Positions 6,871-15,005 of a stretch of 64,000 bases of DNA are shown here, in pieces (the stretch's first letter is position 1; every line of letters starts with the position of its first letter). The notes beneath the pieces were generated by a model. That model had not been told where the DNA came from, did not search any database, and saw only the letters and a program-made list of their open reading frames with translations. A program made the position numbers and the translations under genes. Source of the stretch: Promethearchaeota archaeon (GTDB taxonomy: Archaea > Asgardarchaeota > Lokiarchaeia > Sigyniarchaeales > SOKP01); assembly GCA_019057795.1 (NCBI GenBank), contig JAHLWS010000073.1:102455-166454 (forward strand), written 5' to 3'.

Positions 6871-7716
6871 ATGATCCTTTGGATATTAAATAGTGATTCG
6901 GGCATTAAATTGTTATATAAATCCTTTTTGAAAACAGACGCTGATGAGGATATCGTTTCTGGATTCTTAACGGCCTTTCACCATTTCTCTATGGAAGAGT
7001 TTCACCAATCACTGGAATCTATAGAAATGGGTGGATTAAGGTGGATATATATATTGGAACCAAAATTCAAATTGCTTTTCGTTGCTGCTGGTATAAAAAG
7101 TACTAAAACGGGGATTTTGATGGGTAGACTTAACGTTATAAAAGAGTCTTTTATAAAAGAATTCAAGCCAGTTTGGATAAAAAAAGGACATAGTTGGAAT
7201 GGAAATATGAATGTTTATTTACCATTTCTTAAAGTAATTGAAGATTATTACGGCCAATGGGAGGAAGTAGAATCAATAAGTCAAGTAGCGGACTTTTTTG
7301 ATATTTTAGGAGTATTTCAACAAATTTTTATTATTTTGAGAAGTATCTTAGAAAATAAAATGTATACCAAATCAAAAAACATAATTTTACAGAAAATAGA
7401 AGAAGTATTTAAGAAATTTAGAGAACAAGAGAAATTTAAAAACCAACCCGAATTTGAAAATATTACATTTTCAAAAGAGAATTGGTTCAACATAATAGAT
7501 ATCAATTTGTTGAAATGTGAAAAGGAAGTCATTACTACATATTTAAAGTCTATTCTTTACGAGACCGTTCAAATTTTAAAGGAAGTAAAAGGGAAAAATT
7601 TGTGTTTGAAGTATTTTAGTGAAGAAAGAATTTATACCTATATTTTTAATAATATGGAATTATTGGGAGATTTGGGGTTAGATATGTATTTATTAGAACT
7701 GTTTTTGTTAATCTAA
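6871..7716 (+). CDS. Longin-like domain protein (Asgard type)
   Basis: The 281-aa protein has an N-terminal domain (residues 1 to about 105) with the rhythm of a longin fold. Strand MILWILNSDSGIKLLYKSF is followed by a helix (DIVSGFLTAFHHF), then strands GLRWIYILEPKFKLLFVAAG, then a long helix (NVIKESFIKEF). In eukaryotes longin domains occur in SNAREs, adaptins and Mon1-Ccz1-type trafficking factors; Asgard genomes carry many such proteins. The C-terminal 170 residues are mostly helical and unrecognised. No membrane segment is obvious. The function is not known; the fold call rests on pattern only. Confidence 0.6.
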   Translation: MILWILNSDSGIKLLYKSFLKTDADEDIVSGFLTAFHHFSMEEFHQSLESIEMGGLRWIYILEPKFKLLFVAAGIKSTKTGILMGRLNVIKESFIKEFKPVWIKKGHSWNGNMNVYLPFLKVIEDYYGQWEEVESISQVADFFDILGVFQQIFIILRSILENKMYTKSKNIILQKIEEVFKKFREQEKFKNQPEFENITFSKENWFNIIDINLLKCEKEVITTYLKSILYETVQILKEVKGKNLCLKYFSEERIYTYIFNNMELLGDLGLDMYLLELFLLI

Positions 7717-7756
7717 ATTTAAGTACAAAAGCCTTTATGACTTCTTTGTATTTAAC

Positions 7757-7960
7757 TTAGAATCTACAACATAAACGACGACCAAAATCGAGATTATGTT
7801 TCAGATATTCATTAGATAGTATTTTCATAACTTTTTCATAATCTAGTTGAGTATTATAATCCTTATTGACCATTTCAGGAATATGTTCAATTTCTATTCC
7901 TGGAATACATACTAATCTAAATATCTCTTTCTTTACTTCTTCAGATATATCTTCAGTCAT
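7757..7960 (-). CDS. Small hypothetical protein
   Basis: The 67-aa frame starts MTEDISEEVKKEIFRLVCI and ends RRLCCRF. It is helical by composition, acidic at the N-terminus and basic at the C-terminus, with three cysteines. I do not recognise a family. It lies convergent to the longin gene (40 bp apart) and has its own ATG, but no clear ribosome-binding site. It may be real because codon use resembles that of neighbouring genes; a chance frame cannot be excluded. Confidence 0.4.
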   Translation of the reverse strand: MTEDISEEVKKEIFRLVCIPGIEIEHIPEMVNKDYNTQLDYEKVMKILSNEYLKHNLDFGRRLCCRF

Positions 7961-8082
7961 ATAATAATAAATATTTTTTTGATTAGAAAAAGATTATCGA
8001 AAATTTGCATAATTTAGCTATAAATAATAATAATCTGTATCTTTAGGAATTTTAAATTTAAATAGAAGTCTAAAATAATTTG

Positions 8083-8760
8083 CTATTTCCGTTCTAAAAT
8101 AACTTCATGGGTAATGGTACCTATTTTCTCTATAGAAGCTTCCAGGATATCTCCCGGTTGTATTGGACCTATTCCGCTTGGAGTGCCCGTTGCGATTATA
8201 TCTCCTCTTTGCAAAGTAACGAACTTCGATAAATATTCTAAAATTTGAGGGATTTTAAATAACATATGTTTCGTATTAGAAAATTGTTTGGTTTGCCCGT
8301 TAAGCTTTAATTGAATTGTTAGGTTATGTGGGTCCTTAATTTCGCTGCTTGGAACAATTATTGGTCCTATCGGTCCAAAAGTATCGAAATTTTTGCTTCT
8401 ATACCATGGTAAATTTATATTTCTATCGCTTTTTTGCATAATTCTCGCAGTTAAATCCAGAAAAATTGTATATCCTTGGATGTAATCGAAAGCGTTATCA
8501 ACCGAGATGTTTTTACATGTTTGGAAAATAACAAAAGCTAGTTCCACTTCGTGATCTACTCGATTATAAATCTGACTTTCATACAAAATTTTAGGATAAA
8601 TAATTGGTTTATTATCAGTTACTAGCGTATTAAGTGTTTTAACAAAAAATACTGGTTCCGTAGGAATTGGAGCATTTGTTTCTCTAATATGATCCAAATA
8701 GTTCCGTCCTAGACATACAATTTTGGTTGGATTTATATTACTATTGCCAATTTTTACCAT
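8083..8760 (-). CDS. Fumarylacetoacetate hydrolase (FAH) family protein, copy 1
   Basis: The 225-aa enzyme is of the FAH superfamily, Mg-dependent hydrolases, isomerases or decarboxylases of 2-oxo acids (HpcE/HHDD-like). The N-terminus KIVCLGRNYLDHIRET, the metal-binding VDHEVELAFVI (acidic ligands), DLTARIMQK and the C-terminal IIATGTPSGIGP are all family hallmarks. It is directly followed upstream by a close paralogue, with the ATG of this copy 1 bp from the stop of the other. The substrate cannot be deduced. Confidence 0.88.
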   Translation of the reverse strand: MVKIGNSNINPTKIVCLGRNYLDHIRETNAPIPTEPVFFVKTLNTLVTDNKPIIYPKILYESQIYNRVDHEVELAFVIFQTCKNISVDNAFDYIQGYTIFLDLTARIMQKSDRNINLPWYRSKNFDTFGPIGPIIVPSSEIKDPHNLTIQLKLNGQTKQFSNTKHMLFKIPQILEYLSKFVTLQRGDIIATGTPSGIGPIQPGDILEASIEKIGTITHEVILERK

Positions 8761-9444
8761 TTAAGTCAACTCCTTCTCTAATACAACTTTATTTGTCAAA
8801 GTACCAATTTTTTCGATCGATGCTTCTATCAGATCTCCAGGTTTGATTGGTCCTATGCCTGCGGGTGTTCCAGTTGCTATAATATCTCCTGGTTCCATAG
8901 TAAAAAATTTTGAAATATTTTCTAAAAGCTCCGGAACTTTAAACAACAAATATTTAGTATTCGATAATTGTTTAGTCTCTCCATTTACTTTTAACTCAAT
9001 TTTGAGATCATGAGGATCTTTAATTTCAGAAAGACTTACAATTCTAGGGCCAATTGGACCGAAAGTATCTAATGATTTAGAGCGAAACCAAGGTAATTTT
9101 GAAACTATATCTTTAGTTTGTATCTTCCGTGCAGTTATATCGTTAAATACAGTATAACCTAAAATGTGATCGTAAGCTTGACTTGCACTCACATATTTAC
9201 ATCTATCTTTAACGATAAATGCTAGTTCTACTTCAAAATCAATTCGATTGTATTTACGGTTACTAAATATCCAGTTTGGATAAATAATTGGTTCACCATC
9301 CCCTATAAGACAATTTAATGTTTTTGGAAAAAGAACGGGTTCTTTTGGTATTTCTGACTTTGTTTCTTCAATGTGATCCAAATAATTCGTACCAATACAT
9401 ATTATTTTTGTAGGGCTAATCGTCTTTTCTCCAATTTTTATAAT
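8761..9444 (-). CDS. FAH family protein, copy 2, probable AUU start
   Basis: This paralogue of the adjacent gene keeps the same hallmarks: FEVELAFIV, DITARKIQ and IIATGTPAGIGP. Homology continues upstream of the first conventional in-frame start (TTG 9379-9381): IIKIGEKTISPTKIICIGTN aligns with MVKIGNSNINPTKIVCLGRN of copy 1. The residue matching Met1 is ATT (9442-9444), preceded by another ATT (9445-9447) and by AAGGAG about 6-9 bases upstream. No in-frame ATG, GTG or TTG lies between the upstream TGA and this point. An AUU start is the simplest reading; a one-base sequence error near the out-of-frame ATG (9449-9451) is the alternative. Confidence 0.8.
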   Translation of the reverse strand: MIKIGEKTISPTKIICIGTNYLDHIEETKSEIPKEPVLFPKTLNCLIGDGEPIIYPNWIFSNRKYNRIDFEVELAFIVKDRCKYVSASQAYDHILGYTVFNDITARKIQTKDIVSKLPWFRSKSLDTFGPIGPRIVSLSEIKDPHDLKIELKVNGETKQLSNTKYLLFKVPELLENISKFFTMEPGDIIATGTPAGIGPIKPGDLIEASIEKIGTLTNKVVLEKELT

Positions 9445-9632
9445 AATACATCACTCCTTTAAGTAGTTAGTGCCTTCCGTTAAAAAAAATCGTTTAGTTC
9501 GTTGTCTTCTAGAACAAGGCAACTATACTTAATTAAATAAGATTTAAATTTTAAAGATAATTAATTTTCAGATAATAGTAAAAGATTAAATTATAAGTAA
9601 AAAATAGTTAAAACAAAGAAAAATTGATTAAA

Positions 9633-10157
9633 ATGACCGAAAAAGATGTAATTTTGACATTAAAAATTGCTATGGCAGCTATTTTTATGGCTGTTGGAAT
9701 TACTTTAAGTTATCTTAATCCATTTGGATATTTTTTCTTGTTCGGTACAAAGATAAATCCTTTCGCTCATTTAATAAATGTAATAACGGGAGTTCTAATA
9801 GGAGTTACTTTTTCTAGCATTACTGCTTTAGGTATTGCAAGTATACGGTTTTCAGCTGGAATTGGAACGATCCATGCTTTTCATGGGGGTGTATCTGGCG
9901 CGGTTGTTGTTGGAATCGTATCTCACTTTTTATGGAAAAAAAAACCAAAGTATGTTGAATATGCCGCATTTACAGAACCAATTGGTACAGTATTCATTGG
10001 TGGTACCATAACAGCTTTAATTCAAGGGTTTACACTAGCAAATCTACTATTTTTTTGGTGGTTATTTATGCTGAGCTCTGTTGTGGGATCTGTTCTAGGT
10101 TTCATAGTTTTAAAAATTCTTAAGCGCTCTGGGTATTCAAGAGATAGGTTCTACTAA
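9633..10157 (+). CDS. thiW: ThiW-type ECF transporter substrate-binding (S) component
   Basis: This membrane protein of 174 aa has five to six hydrophobic helices. ThiW family segments are GITLSYLNPFGYFF, INPFAHLINVITGVLIG, ASIRFSAGIGTIHAFHGGVS and FTEPIGTVFIGG. S components capture a vitamin, here the thiazole moiety of thiamine, and pair with a shared ECF ATPase/T module, which is not encoded nearby. The ATG at 9633 gives MTEKDVILTLKIAM; an in-frame TTG at 9624 is less likely. I found no convincing TPP riboswitch upstream. Confidence 0.88.
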   Translation: MTEKDVILTLKIAMAAIFMAVGITLSYLNPFGYFFLFGTKINPFAHLINVITGVLIGVTFSSITALGIASIRFSAGIGTIHAFHGGVSGAVVVGIVSHFLWKKKPKYVEYAAFTEPIGTVFIGGTITALIQGFTLANLLFFWWLFMLSSVVGSVLGFIVLKILKRSGYSRDRFY

Positions 10158-10188
10158 ATACAAAAAAATTTGTTATTCTAAAAAATTT

Positions 10189-10776
10189 ATGAAATTTAAT
10201 AGAGACTTAAATTTTGGCAATTTAATTGGTCAGAAAACCCTTATCTATGGGGAAACAAATACCGGAAAAACTTTATATACCGCTAATTTTGTTCAATTTC
10301 TCCTAGAAAGTAAAAACATTGACCCTAAAGAGGTTAGCATATTAGATTTTGCTCCAAAGTTAACTTATTTTAACGATTTAAAGATTGGTGGAAGAGTTCA
10401 AGATTATTTCGAAAATAGCGTAAAATGCAATAACATTAAATTAATAGGAGAGATTATTCCCCCCCGCCTAAATGCTAAGAATAAAAATGAAATGTATAGC
10501 AACATTTGTCATAATTTTCATAAAATATATGAAATTATAGAAATTTATAACAGTAACCCAACTCCAGTGTTAATCATCAACGATATCTCTTTATATTTGC
10601 ACTTAGGGAGCAATAAATACTTAATTAATACGATAAATAAATCAAATACTTTTTTCGGAAATAGTTATTATGGTACCTCAATTGTTCGTAAATTTTCGAA
10701 TTTGTTGAGTATTAAAGAAAAGAAAAGAGTTGAATTTCTAATTAAAAATGTAGATAATCCTTTTGTAACGGAATAA
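10189..10776 (+). CDS. Uncharacterised small P-loop NTPase
   Basis: The 195-aa protein has Walker A GETNTGKT (residues 21-28) after a short strand (QKTLIYGE), and a plausible Walker B in PVLIINDISL. The remaining sequence is rich in Asn, Ile and Lys and matches no family I recognise. It starts 31 bp after thiW on the same strand and precedes adk by about 100 bp. The RecA/KaiC-like arrangement (strand-P-loop-helix, then strand ending IND) suggests a small RecA-fold ATPase, but catalytic residues beyond Walker B cannot be assigned. Confidence 0.65.
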   Translation: MKFNRDLNFGNLIGQKTLIYGETNTGKTLYTANFVQFLLESKNIDPKEVSILDFAPKLTYFNDLKIGGRVQDYFENSVKCNNIKLIGEIIPPRLNAKNKNEMYSNICHNFHKIYEIIEIYNSNPTPVLIINDISLYLHLGSNKYLINTINKSNTFFGNSYYGTSIVRKFSNLLSIKEKKRVEFLIKNVDNPFVTE

Positions 10777-10872
10777 TATGCTAGTGAATTTTGGTAAATA
10801 TTTTAAGAAAGTTATTTAATTCACTTATACTCTTTAATATTAATAAAAAATAATATTCGCTTAGTATAAGAG

Positions 10873-11535
10873 ATGATTAAACTGAAATCAAAAGTGCGAG
10901 TAGTTCTTTTCGGACCTCCAGGAAGTGGAAAAGGCACGTTCTCTTCTCAAATAAAGAAAGTTTTACCTGATATACCACATATTAGCACTGGGGATATTTT
11001 CCGAGAAAATTTAAAAAATGAAACACCCCTTGGTTTAAAGGCTAAAGAATATATGGATAAGGGTGAATTAGTTCCGGACGAAGTAACTATTGATATGGTG
11101 AGGGATAGACTAAGCAAAGAAGATGTAAAAGAACATGGATTCATATTAGACGGTTTTCCAAGAACTCTAACCCAAACTGAAGCTTTAACGGAGATAACTA
11201 AAATAGATTTATTCCTTTTATTAGATGTAAGTCGCGATATCATTACAAAAAGAATTTTAGGAAGATACTCTTGTAAAAATTGCAGTGAAATCTATAATAA
11301 ATACACTCTTCCACCAAAAACAGAAGGTATTTGCGATAAATGTGGCGCTGAAATTAAATTTGAACAAAGAAGCGACGACAATGAAGAAACCTTAAAAAAT
11401 CGGTTAGATACTTACGAAAAGAACGCAAAACCAATAATAAAATACTACAAAAAGAAAAAGTTGATGAGAAAGATAAACGCTGAAAATACTTTAGAATTAA
11501 CCGAGAAGGATATTATAAAAATACTCGAAGTGTAA
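10873..11535 (+). CDS. adk: Adenylate kinase (zinc-lid, bacterial/eukaryotic type)
   Basis: It converts ATP + AMP to 2 ADP. Walker A is GPPGSGKG, the AMP-binding segment is ISTGDIFRENL, and the lid begins LGRYSCKNCSEIYNKY and ends EGICDKCG, a four-cysteine zinc site. LDGFPRT and RLDTYEKNAKPIIKYY complete the signature. At 220 aa it has the usual length of the long-lid enzyme. Many archaea use the short AdkA instead, so this gene is of the bacterial-like type. Confidence 0.95.
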   Translation: MIKLKSKVRVVLFGPPGSGKGTFSSQIKKVLPDIPHISTGDIFRENLKNETPLGLKAKEYMDKGELVPDEVTIDMVRDRLSKEDVKEHGFILDGFPRTLTQTEALTEITKIDLFLLLDVSRDIITKRILGRYSCKNCSEIYNKYTLPPKTEGICDKCGAEIKFEQRSDDNEETLKNRLDTYEKNAKPIIKYYKKKKLMRKINAENTLELTEKDIIKILEV

Positions 11536-11570
11536 ATTTATTTTTACAATAATTTTTTTATAGGATTATA

Positions 11571-12326
11571 ATGAAATATAAGATCTGTATTGCAATTCCA
11601 ATTAAATCTGATGATCTTAATATAAATAGTCAATTAGTAGAAACATCGCTAGAAAAAAAGCCTGATTTAATTGAATTTAGATTTGATTACATAAATGATG
11701 TAAAATTTATCACTTTTTCCTTTTTAACAGAATTATTGAATCTCATCACTCCTAAAATACCAATAGTCTTTACTTTTAGGAGAATTCAAGAGCGAGGTCA
11801 ATATAATCTTAATAAAGATGAACGATTACAAATTTTAAAGTTATTGGTTGAAGCAAAACCCGATTATTTGGACATAGAAATGGAGTCTGATATTAAGATT
11901 TTGAAAACAATTACAAATTTAGCTTACAAAAACAATGTAGATTTAATTTTCTCTTTTCATGATTTTGAAGATACTCCTACATATGAAGAAACAATTACTC
12001 TTCTAGATAAGTTTGAAGATAAGTTAATTCATGAGTGCTCTATAGATTTAGATAAAATGGGTGAAAGCGTCTTTAAATTAATATTTACTCCTCAAATTTT
12101 TGAGGATAATTTAAACATTTTAAAAATTTGTAGAACACTTTCACAAGACGGCAAAAAGATAGTATGTTTTGCTATGGGCGAATTGGGGATTTTTTCCAGA
12201 ATTATGTGTGTTAAATTTGGGTCATTATGGACATATGGTTCTCTAAGAGATAAAACAGCTCCTGGACAAATTAATATCAATACTTTACGAGAAATGTATC
12301 AATTATTATTTAATTCTAATTCTTGA
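11571..12326 (+). CDS. aroD: 3-dehydroquinate dehydratase, type I
   Basis: This shikimate pathway enzyme forms 3-dehydroshikimate through a Schiff base. Family marks are the substrate-binding IEFRFDYI, the catalytic His in IFSFHDFEDTPTYEE, the Schiff-base Lys in SVFKLIFTPQ and the C-terminal GSLRDKTAPGQIN. The 251-aa length is typical. It begins 35 bp after adk. aroK and aroE lie 2-4 kb downstream, so the pathway genes are loosely clustered. Its 3' end overlaps the convergent thiolase-like gene by 11 bp. Confidence 0.95.
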   Translation: MKYKICIAIPIKSDDLNINSQLVETSLEKKPDLIEFRFDYINDVKFITFSFLTELLNLITPKIPIVFTFRRIQERGQYNLNKDERLQILKLLVEAKPDYLDIEMESDIKILKTITNLAYKNNVDLIFSFHDFEDTPTYEETITLLDKFEDKLIHECSIDLDKMGESVFKLIFTPQIFEDNLNILKICRTLSQDGKKIVCFAMGELGIFSRIMCVKFGSLWTYGSLRDKTAPGQININTLREMYQLLFNSNS

Positions 12327-13821
12327 GATTAATGACATTCCGATCCAGGTTAATGTCATAATAAACAGGAAATCTTTGACCAACGAGTTCTTGCTTTTCT
12401 AATTTAATTAAAATATCTGGAACAGCATTAATAAAAGCTATAGTACGACGATTATTTTCAAGAGTTCCTATTACTATCCCTTGCTTGGGTATTCCAGTTC
12501 GATCATAGGTTATTGTATATCCATCAATAGTAAGATTTCCATTAGCTTGTTCTATAGGTTTTTGTAATTGTCTAGCTAAGATTGATTGTTGTATTTCAAC
12601 CTGATTTTCTTCACCCCATTGTATAAAAGGTGGTTCAGTACCGTAAATACCAAAGGACTGTTTTGTATTATATCCTCCATTTGCTATAACCATTACCTTC
12701 AATAAAGGATTTTTACGAATAAGATATACAGCAGAAACAATTGCGTGTAAAGAATAATTACTCCATGGACCACCAAAAAATGGAAGCCCACCTGTAATTG
12801 ATAATGGCCGAGGATCATCTTCTTTTATCCCTAATTCATTTTTAATGATTTCTACAATAGATGGAAAACAACTATAAATATCAAATAAATCGATATCATC
12901 TAGTTTAAGTCCAGCTTGTCCTAAAGCTAGATGTGCTCCTTCTTTTGTTGCGGGTGAATTATAAAGCTTTGGACGTTGAGTAATATTAAAAATATTTTTT
13001 AAGTCTGCGCCTCCCATTGGATAAATCCAGAGTTTAGGGTCAATTTTAAGCTTCTCAGCGTTTTCTTCACTGGTCATTATTAACGCGCTAGATTGATCTA
13101 CAAATACATTAGAACACATAAGTTTAGTGTAAGGGTGCGTGATATAACGGTTACTAAGAGTAGGTGTTATAATTTCTTTAGCAGAATAAGAACAATTGGT
13201 CCAAGCGTGGGCGTTATTAGATGCAATCTTTGAGAAAATTTCAAAGATTTTACCTATATAATTTCTATGCTCTTCCAAACTTCTTCCTGAAGCAGTGCGT
13301 ACAGCAGTCTCAAGAATGGCGTATGTAACGGAAGGATATTTCAACTTATATTTATTTGCAAATTCATTTATACCATTCCACAATTTACCCTCCATATACT
13401 TAGGATCCTTCCATTGAGGCCAATTTAAATTAAGTTTACCCTTTTTTGCCTTGTATCTGGAGTAAGAGGCTTCTCCACCGGTAATCAGAATTGCTTGACT
13501 TTCTCCAGAAGTTATAGCCTTCGCTGCCCTATTTACTAACATCTGAGGACTATCTCCCCCATCAGGTAAATAAACTTTATGTTCGGGTTTTAAACAGAGT
13601 ATCTTGCTAAGTTCTTCTGGAGCATCTTCGTAAGACCAACTATTAATATTAACCATATAAACTGAATTAATAAAATCCTTCAAATTTAGCGCACCAACAT
13701 CGTTTAAAGCTATCTTACATGCTTTAGCCATGAGATTTAGCGGATCAAGAGGATCAAGAGTATGTTTATGTTGTGTGAACTGAGCAGCTCCTACAATTAT
13801 TGGATGTGATTTATTACTCAT
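12316..13821 (-). CDS. Thiolase-like protein lacking the catalytic cysteine
   Basis: The 501-aa thiolase-fold protein starts PIIVGAAQFTQHKH and has a C-terminal added domain (GYTITYDRTGIPKQGIVIGT, about residues 420-500), as in type-1 acetyl-CoA acetyltransferase-like proteins. Where classical thiolases have the nucleophilic Cys in NxxCxSG, this one reads DGGDSPQMLVNRAAKAI. The second C-terminal Cys-Gly motif is replaced by ANGGYNTKQSFG. A His in SNYSLHAIVSA is retained. It may bind acyl-CoA or catalyse a different reaction; genuine acetyl transfer is doubtful. Confidence 0.8.
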   Translation of the reverse strand: MSNKSHPIIVGAAQFTQHKHTLDPLDPLNLMAKACKIALNDVGALNLKDFINSVYMVNINSWSYEDAPEELSKILCLKPEHKVYLPDGGDSPQMLVNRAAKAITSGESQAILITGGEASYSRYKAKKGKLNLNWPQWKDPKYMEGKLWNGINEFANKYKLKYPSVTYAILETAVRTASGRSLEEHRNYIGKIFEIFSKIASNNAHAWTNCSYSAKEIITPTLSNRYITHPYTKLMCSNVFVDQSSALIMTSEENAEKLKIDPKLWIYPMGGADLKNIFNITQRPKLYNSPATKEGAHLALGQAGLKLDDIDLFDIYSCFPSIVEIIKNELGIKEDDPRPLSITGGLPFFGGPWSNYSLHAIVSAVYLIRKNPLLKVMVIANGGYNTKQSFGIYGTEPPFIQWGEENQVEIQQSILARQLQKPIEQANGNLTIDGYTITYDRTGIPKQGIVIGTLENNRRTIAFINAVPDILIKLEKQELVGQRFPVYYDINLDRNVINLKN

Positions 13822-13925
13822 AATTGATTGATTAATGTAAAAATTATTTTAAAAATTAAATATGAAAAGAATAAGAAACTCTTATCAATTATTATTTAAT
13901 AACAGATAAGAAATTATATTTAGTA

Positions 13926-14093
13926 TCATCTATCAAATACAGTACCACAACTACCGCATTTAATTCTTTTTTTATAAACTGGGGCACCCTGCATTGAATA
14001 ATAGAGTACTTGTGTTTTATCAGGCTCTTCGTGTAATTTCCGAGGACTTTCTTCTCCACAATTTCCACATTTGGTTCGTTTAGTTTCTGTCAT
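13926..14093 (-). CDS. Small double zinc-ribbon-half protein
   Basis: The 55-aa frame begins MTETKRTKCGNCGEESPR and ends RIKCGSCGTVFDR. Two CxxC knuckles (residues 9-12 and 46-49) can form one zinc site, so it resembles a free-standing zinc ribbon of the kind abundant in archaea. The ATG at 14091-14093 has no strong ribosome-binding site. Its role is unknown. It lies on the same strand as, and between, the aroK remnant region and the thiolase-like gene. Confidence 0.65.
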   Translation of the reverse strand: MTETKRTKCGNCGEESPRKLHEEPDKTQVLYYSMQGAPVYKKRIKCGSCGTVFDR

Positions 14094-14229
14094 TTTTTTC
14101 TCGAAGGTTTTTTGAATAAATAATATGTTATATAAATTTAAATTTAGGTTTTACAATAAATGTGCGTTATGTCATCTTTACAAATAGAAGTGAAAATGTA
14201 AATAGATTCATTGTTAAAAATATAATAAA

Positions 14230-14379
14230 TTAATTATCTGTACTTCCTAGAATTTGCGTTAATTTTTTCCGATACTCTTCAAAAGCTTTCCTCCCTCCCT
14301 CCCTAAGCTTAAGCAATGTATTAGGTTTCTTATTCTTAAAACGCTTATAACCAAATTTTTTCAGTTTCTTTCTATTCTC
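14230..14379 (-). pseudogene. Decayed 3' end of a winged-helix regulator
   Basis: The 49 codons directly after the aroK stop, in the same frame and without their own start, read as a basic segment. It contains FKNKKPNTLLKLREGGRKAF followed by EEYRKKLTQILGS. This resembles the C-terminal wing and last helix of archaeal HTH_34-type winged-helix regulators (usually KPxTxxxLTxEGRxAFExY). No N-terminal DNA-binding part exists because intact aroK occupies the space. A gene remnant left by deletion is the best reading; stop-codon readthrough from aroK is the alternative. Confidence 0.5.
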
Positions 14380-14904
14380 TCAAATATTAGTTTTTTCAAT
14401 GATCTCACTCGTGATTTCATCAATTGTTTTGTTTGTGGTGTTAGTAACAATTTCTGCTGATATTTTATAATAAGGTTCTCTTTGTTTCAATGCGCTTTCG
14501 ATTTCTTTAATTGGATCTTCTTTATCGATTAATGGTCTAGTCTCTTTCCCATCGATCATTACTCTATTAAAAATTTCTTTAGGGCTAGCTGTTAATAAAA
14601 CGATATGACAGGTTTTTTTTAAATTTTCTATATTTACTTTATTTAAAACAATTCCTCCCCCGCATGATATAATTGTTTTTTTTAGTTCTGCTGCTTTCCT
14701 ACAAGCTTCAATCTCGTATTCTCTAAATTTCGCTTCACCGTTTTCCGAAAAGATATTAGGAATTGGTTTACCTGTCATCTCTATAATTAGTTGATCGGTT
14801 TCTATAAATTTATAATCTTTTCCTAGATATTCCTTCAATGCCTTTCCTACTGTGGATTTACCCGTTGCCATAAAACCAATCAACGCAATAGAATCTTTAA
14901 TCAT
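14380..14904 (-). CDS. aroK: Shikimate kinase, bacterial AroK type
   Basis: This 174-aa P-loop kinase makes shikimate 3-phosphate. Walker A is GFMATGKSTVGKAL, the shikimate-binding Asp is in FIETDQLIIEMTG, FREYEIEACRK carries a binding Arg, SCGGGIVL is the Walker B/Gly loop, and REPYYKISAEIVTNT is the C-terminal adenine-binding region. Most archaea use an unrelated GHMP-type shikimate kinase, so this bacterial-type enzyme implies horizontal acquisition at some point in the lineage. It is intact although its 3' flank carries a gene remnant. Confidence 0.93.
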   Translation of the reverse strand: MIKDSIALIGFMATGKSTVGKALKEYLGKDYKFIETDQLIIEMTGKPIPNIFSENGEAKFREYEIEACRKAAELKKTIISCGGGIVLNKVNIENLKKTCHIVLLTASPKEIFNRVMIDGKETRPLIDKEDPIKEIESALKQREPYYKISAEIVTNTTNKTIDEITSEIIEKTNI

Positions 14905-15005
14905 ACCAAATTAAACCAAATAGTATTTTTTGATAAACCTAACTATATTTTCAATTTTTTTTCTTTGTTACTGGTATCCTAATATCAAGAAAAAAAGTAG
15001 AACAA

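Noticed and set aside
9445..9632. TPP riboswitch upstream of thiW
   Set aside because: I could not find the conserved THI-box CTGAGA/GACC elements in this AT-rich gap.
14380..14904. Selenocysteine readthrough of the aroK TGA
   Set aside because: No SECIS-like structure is visible, AroK is already full length at that stop, and the following frame looks like a different protein family.
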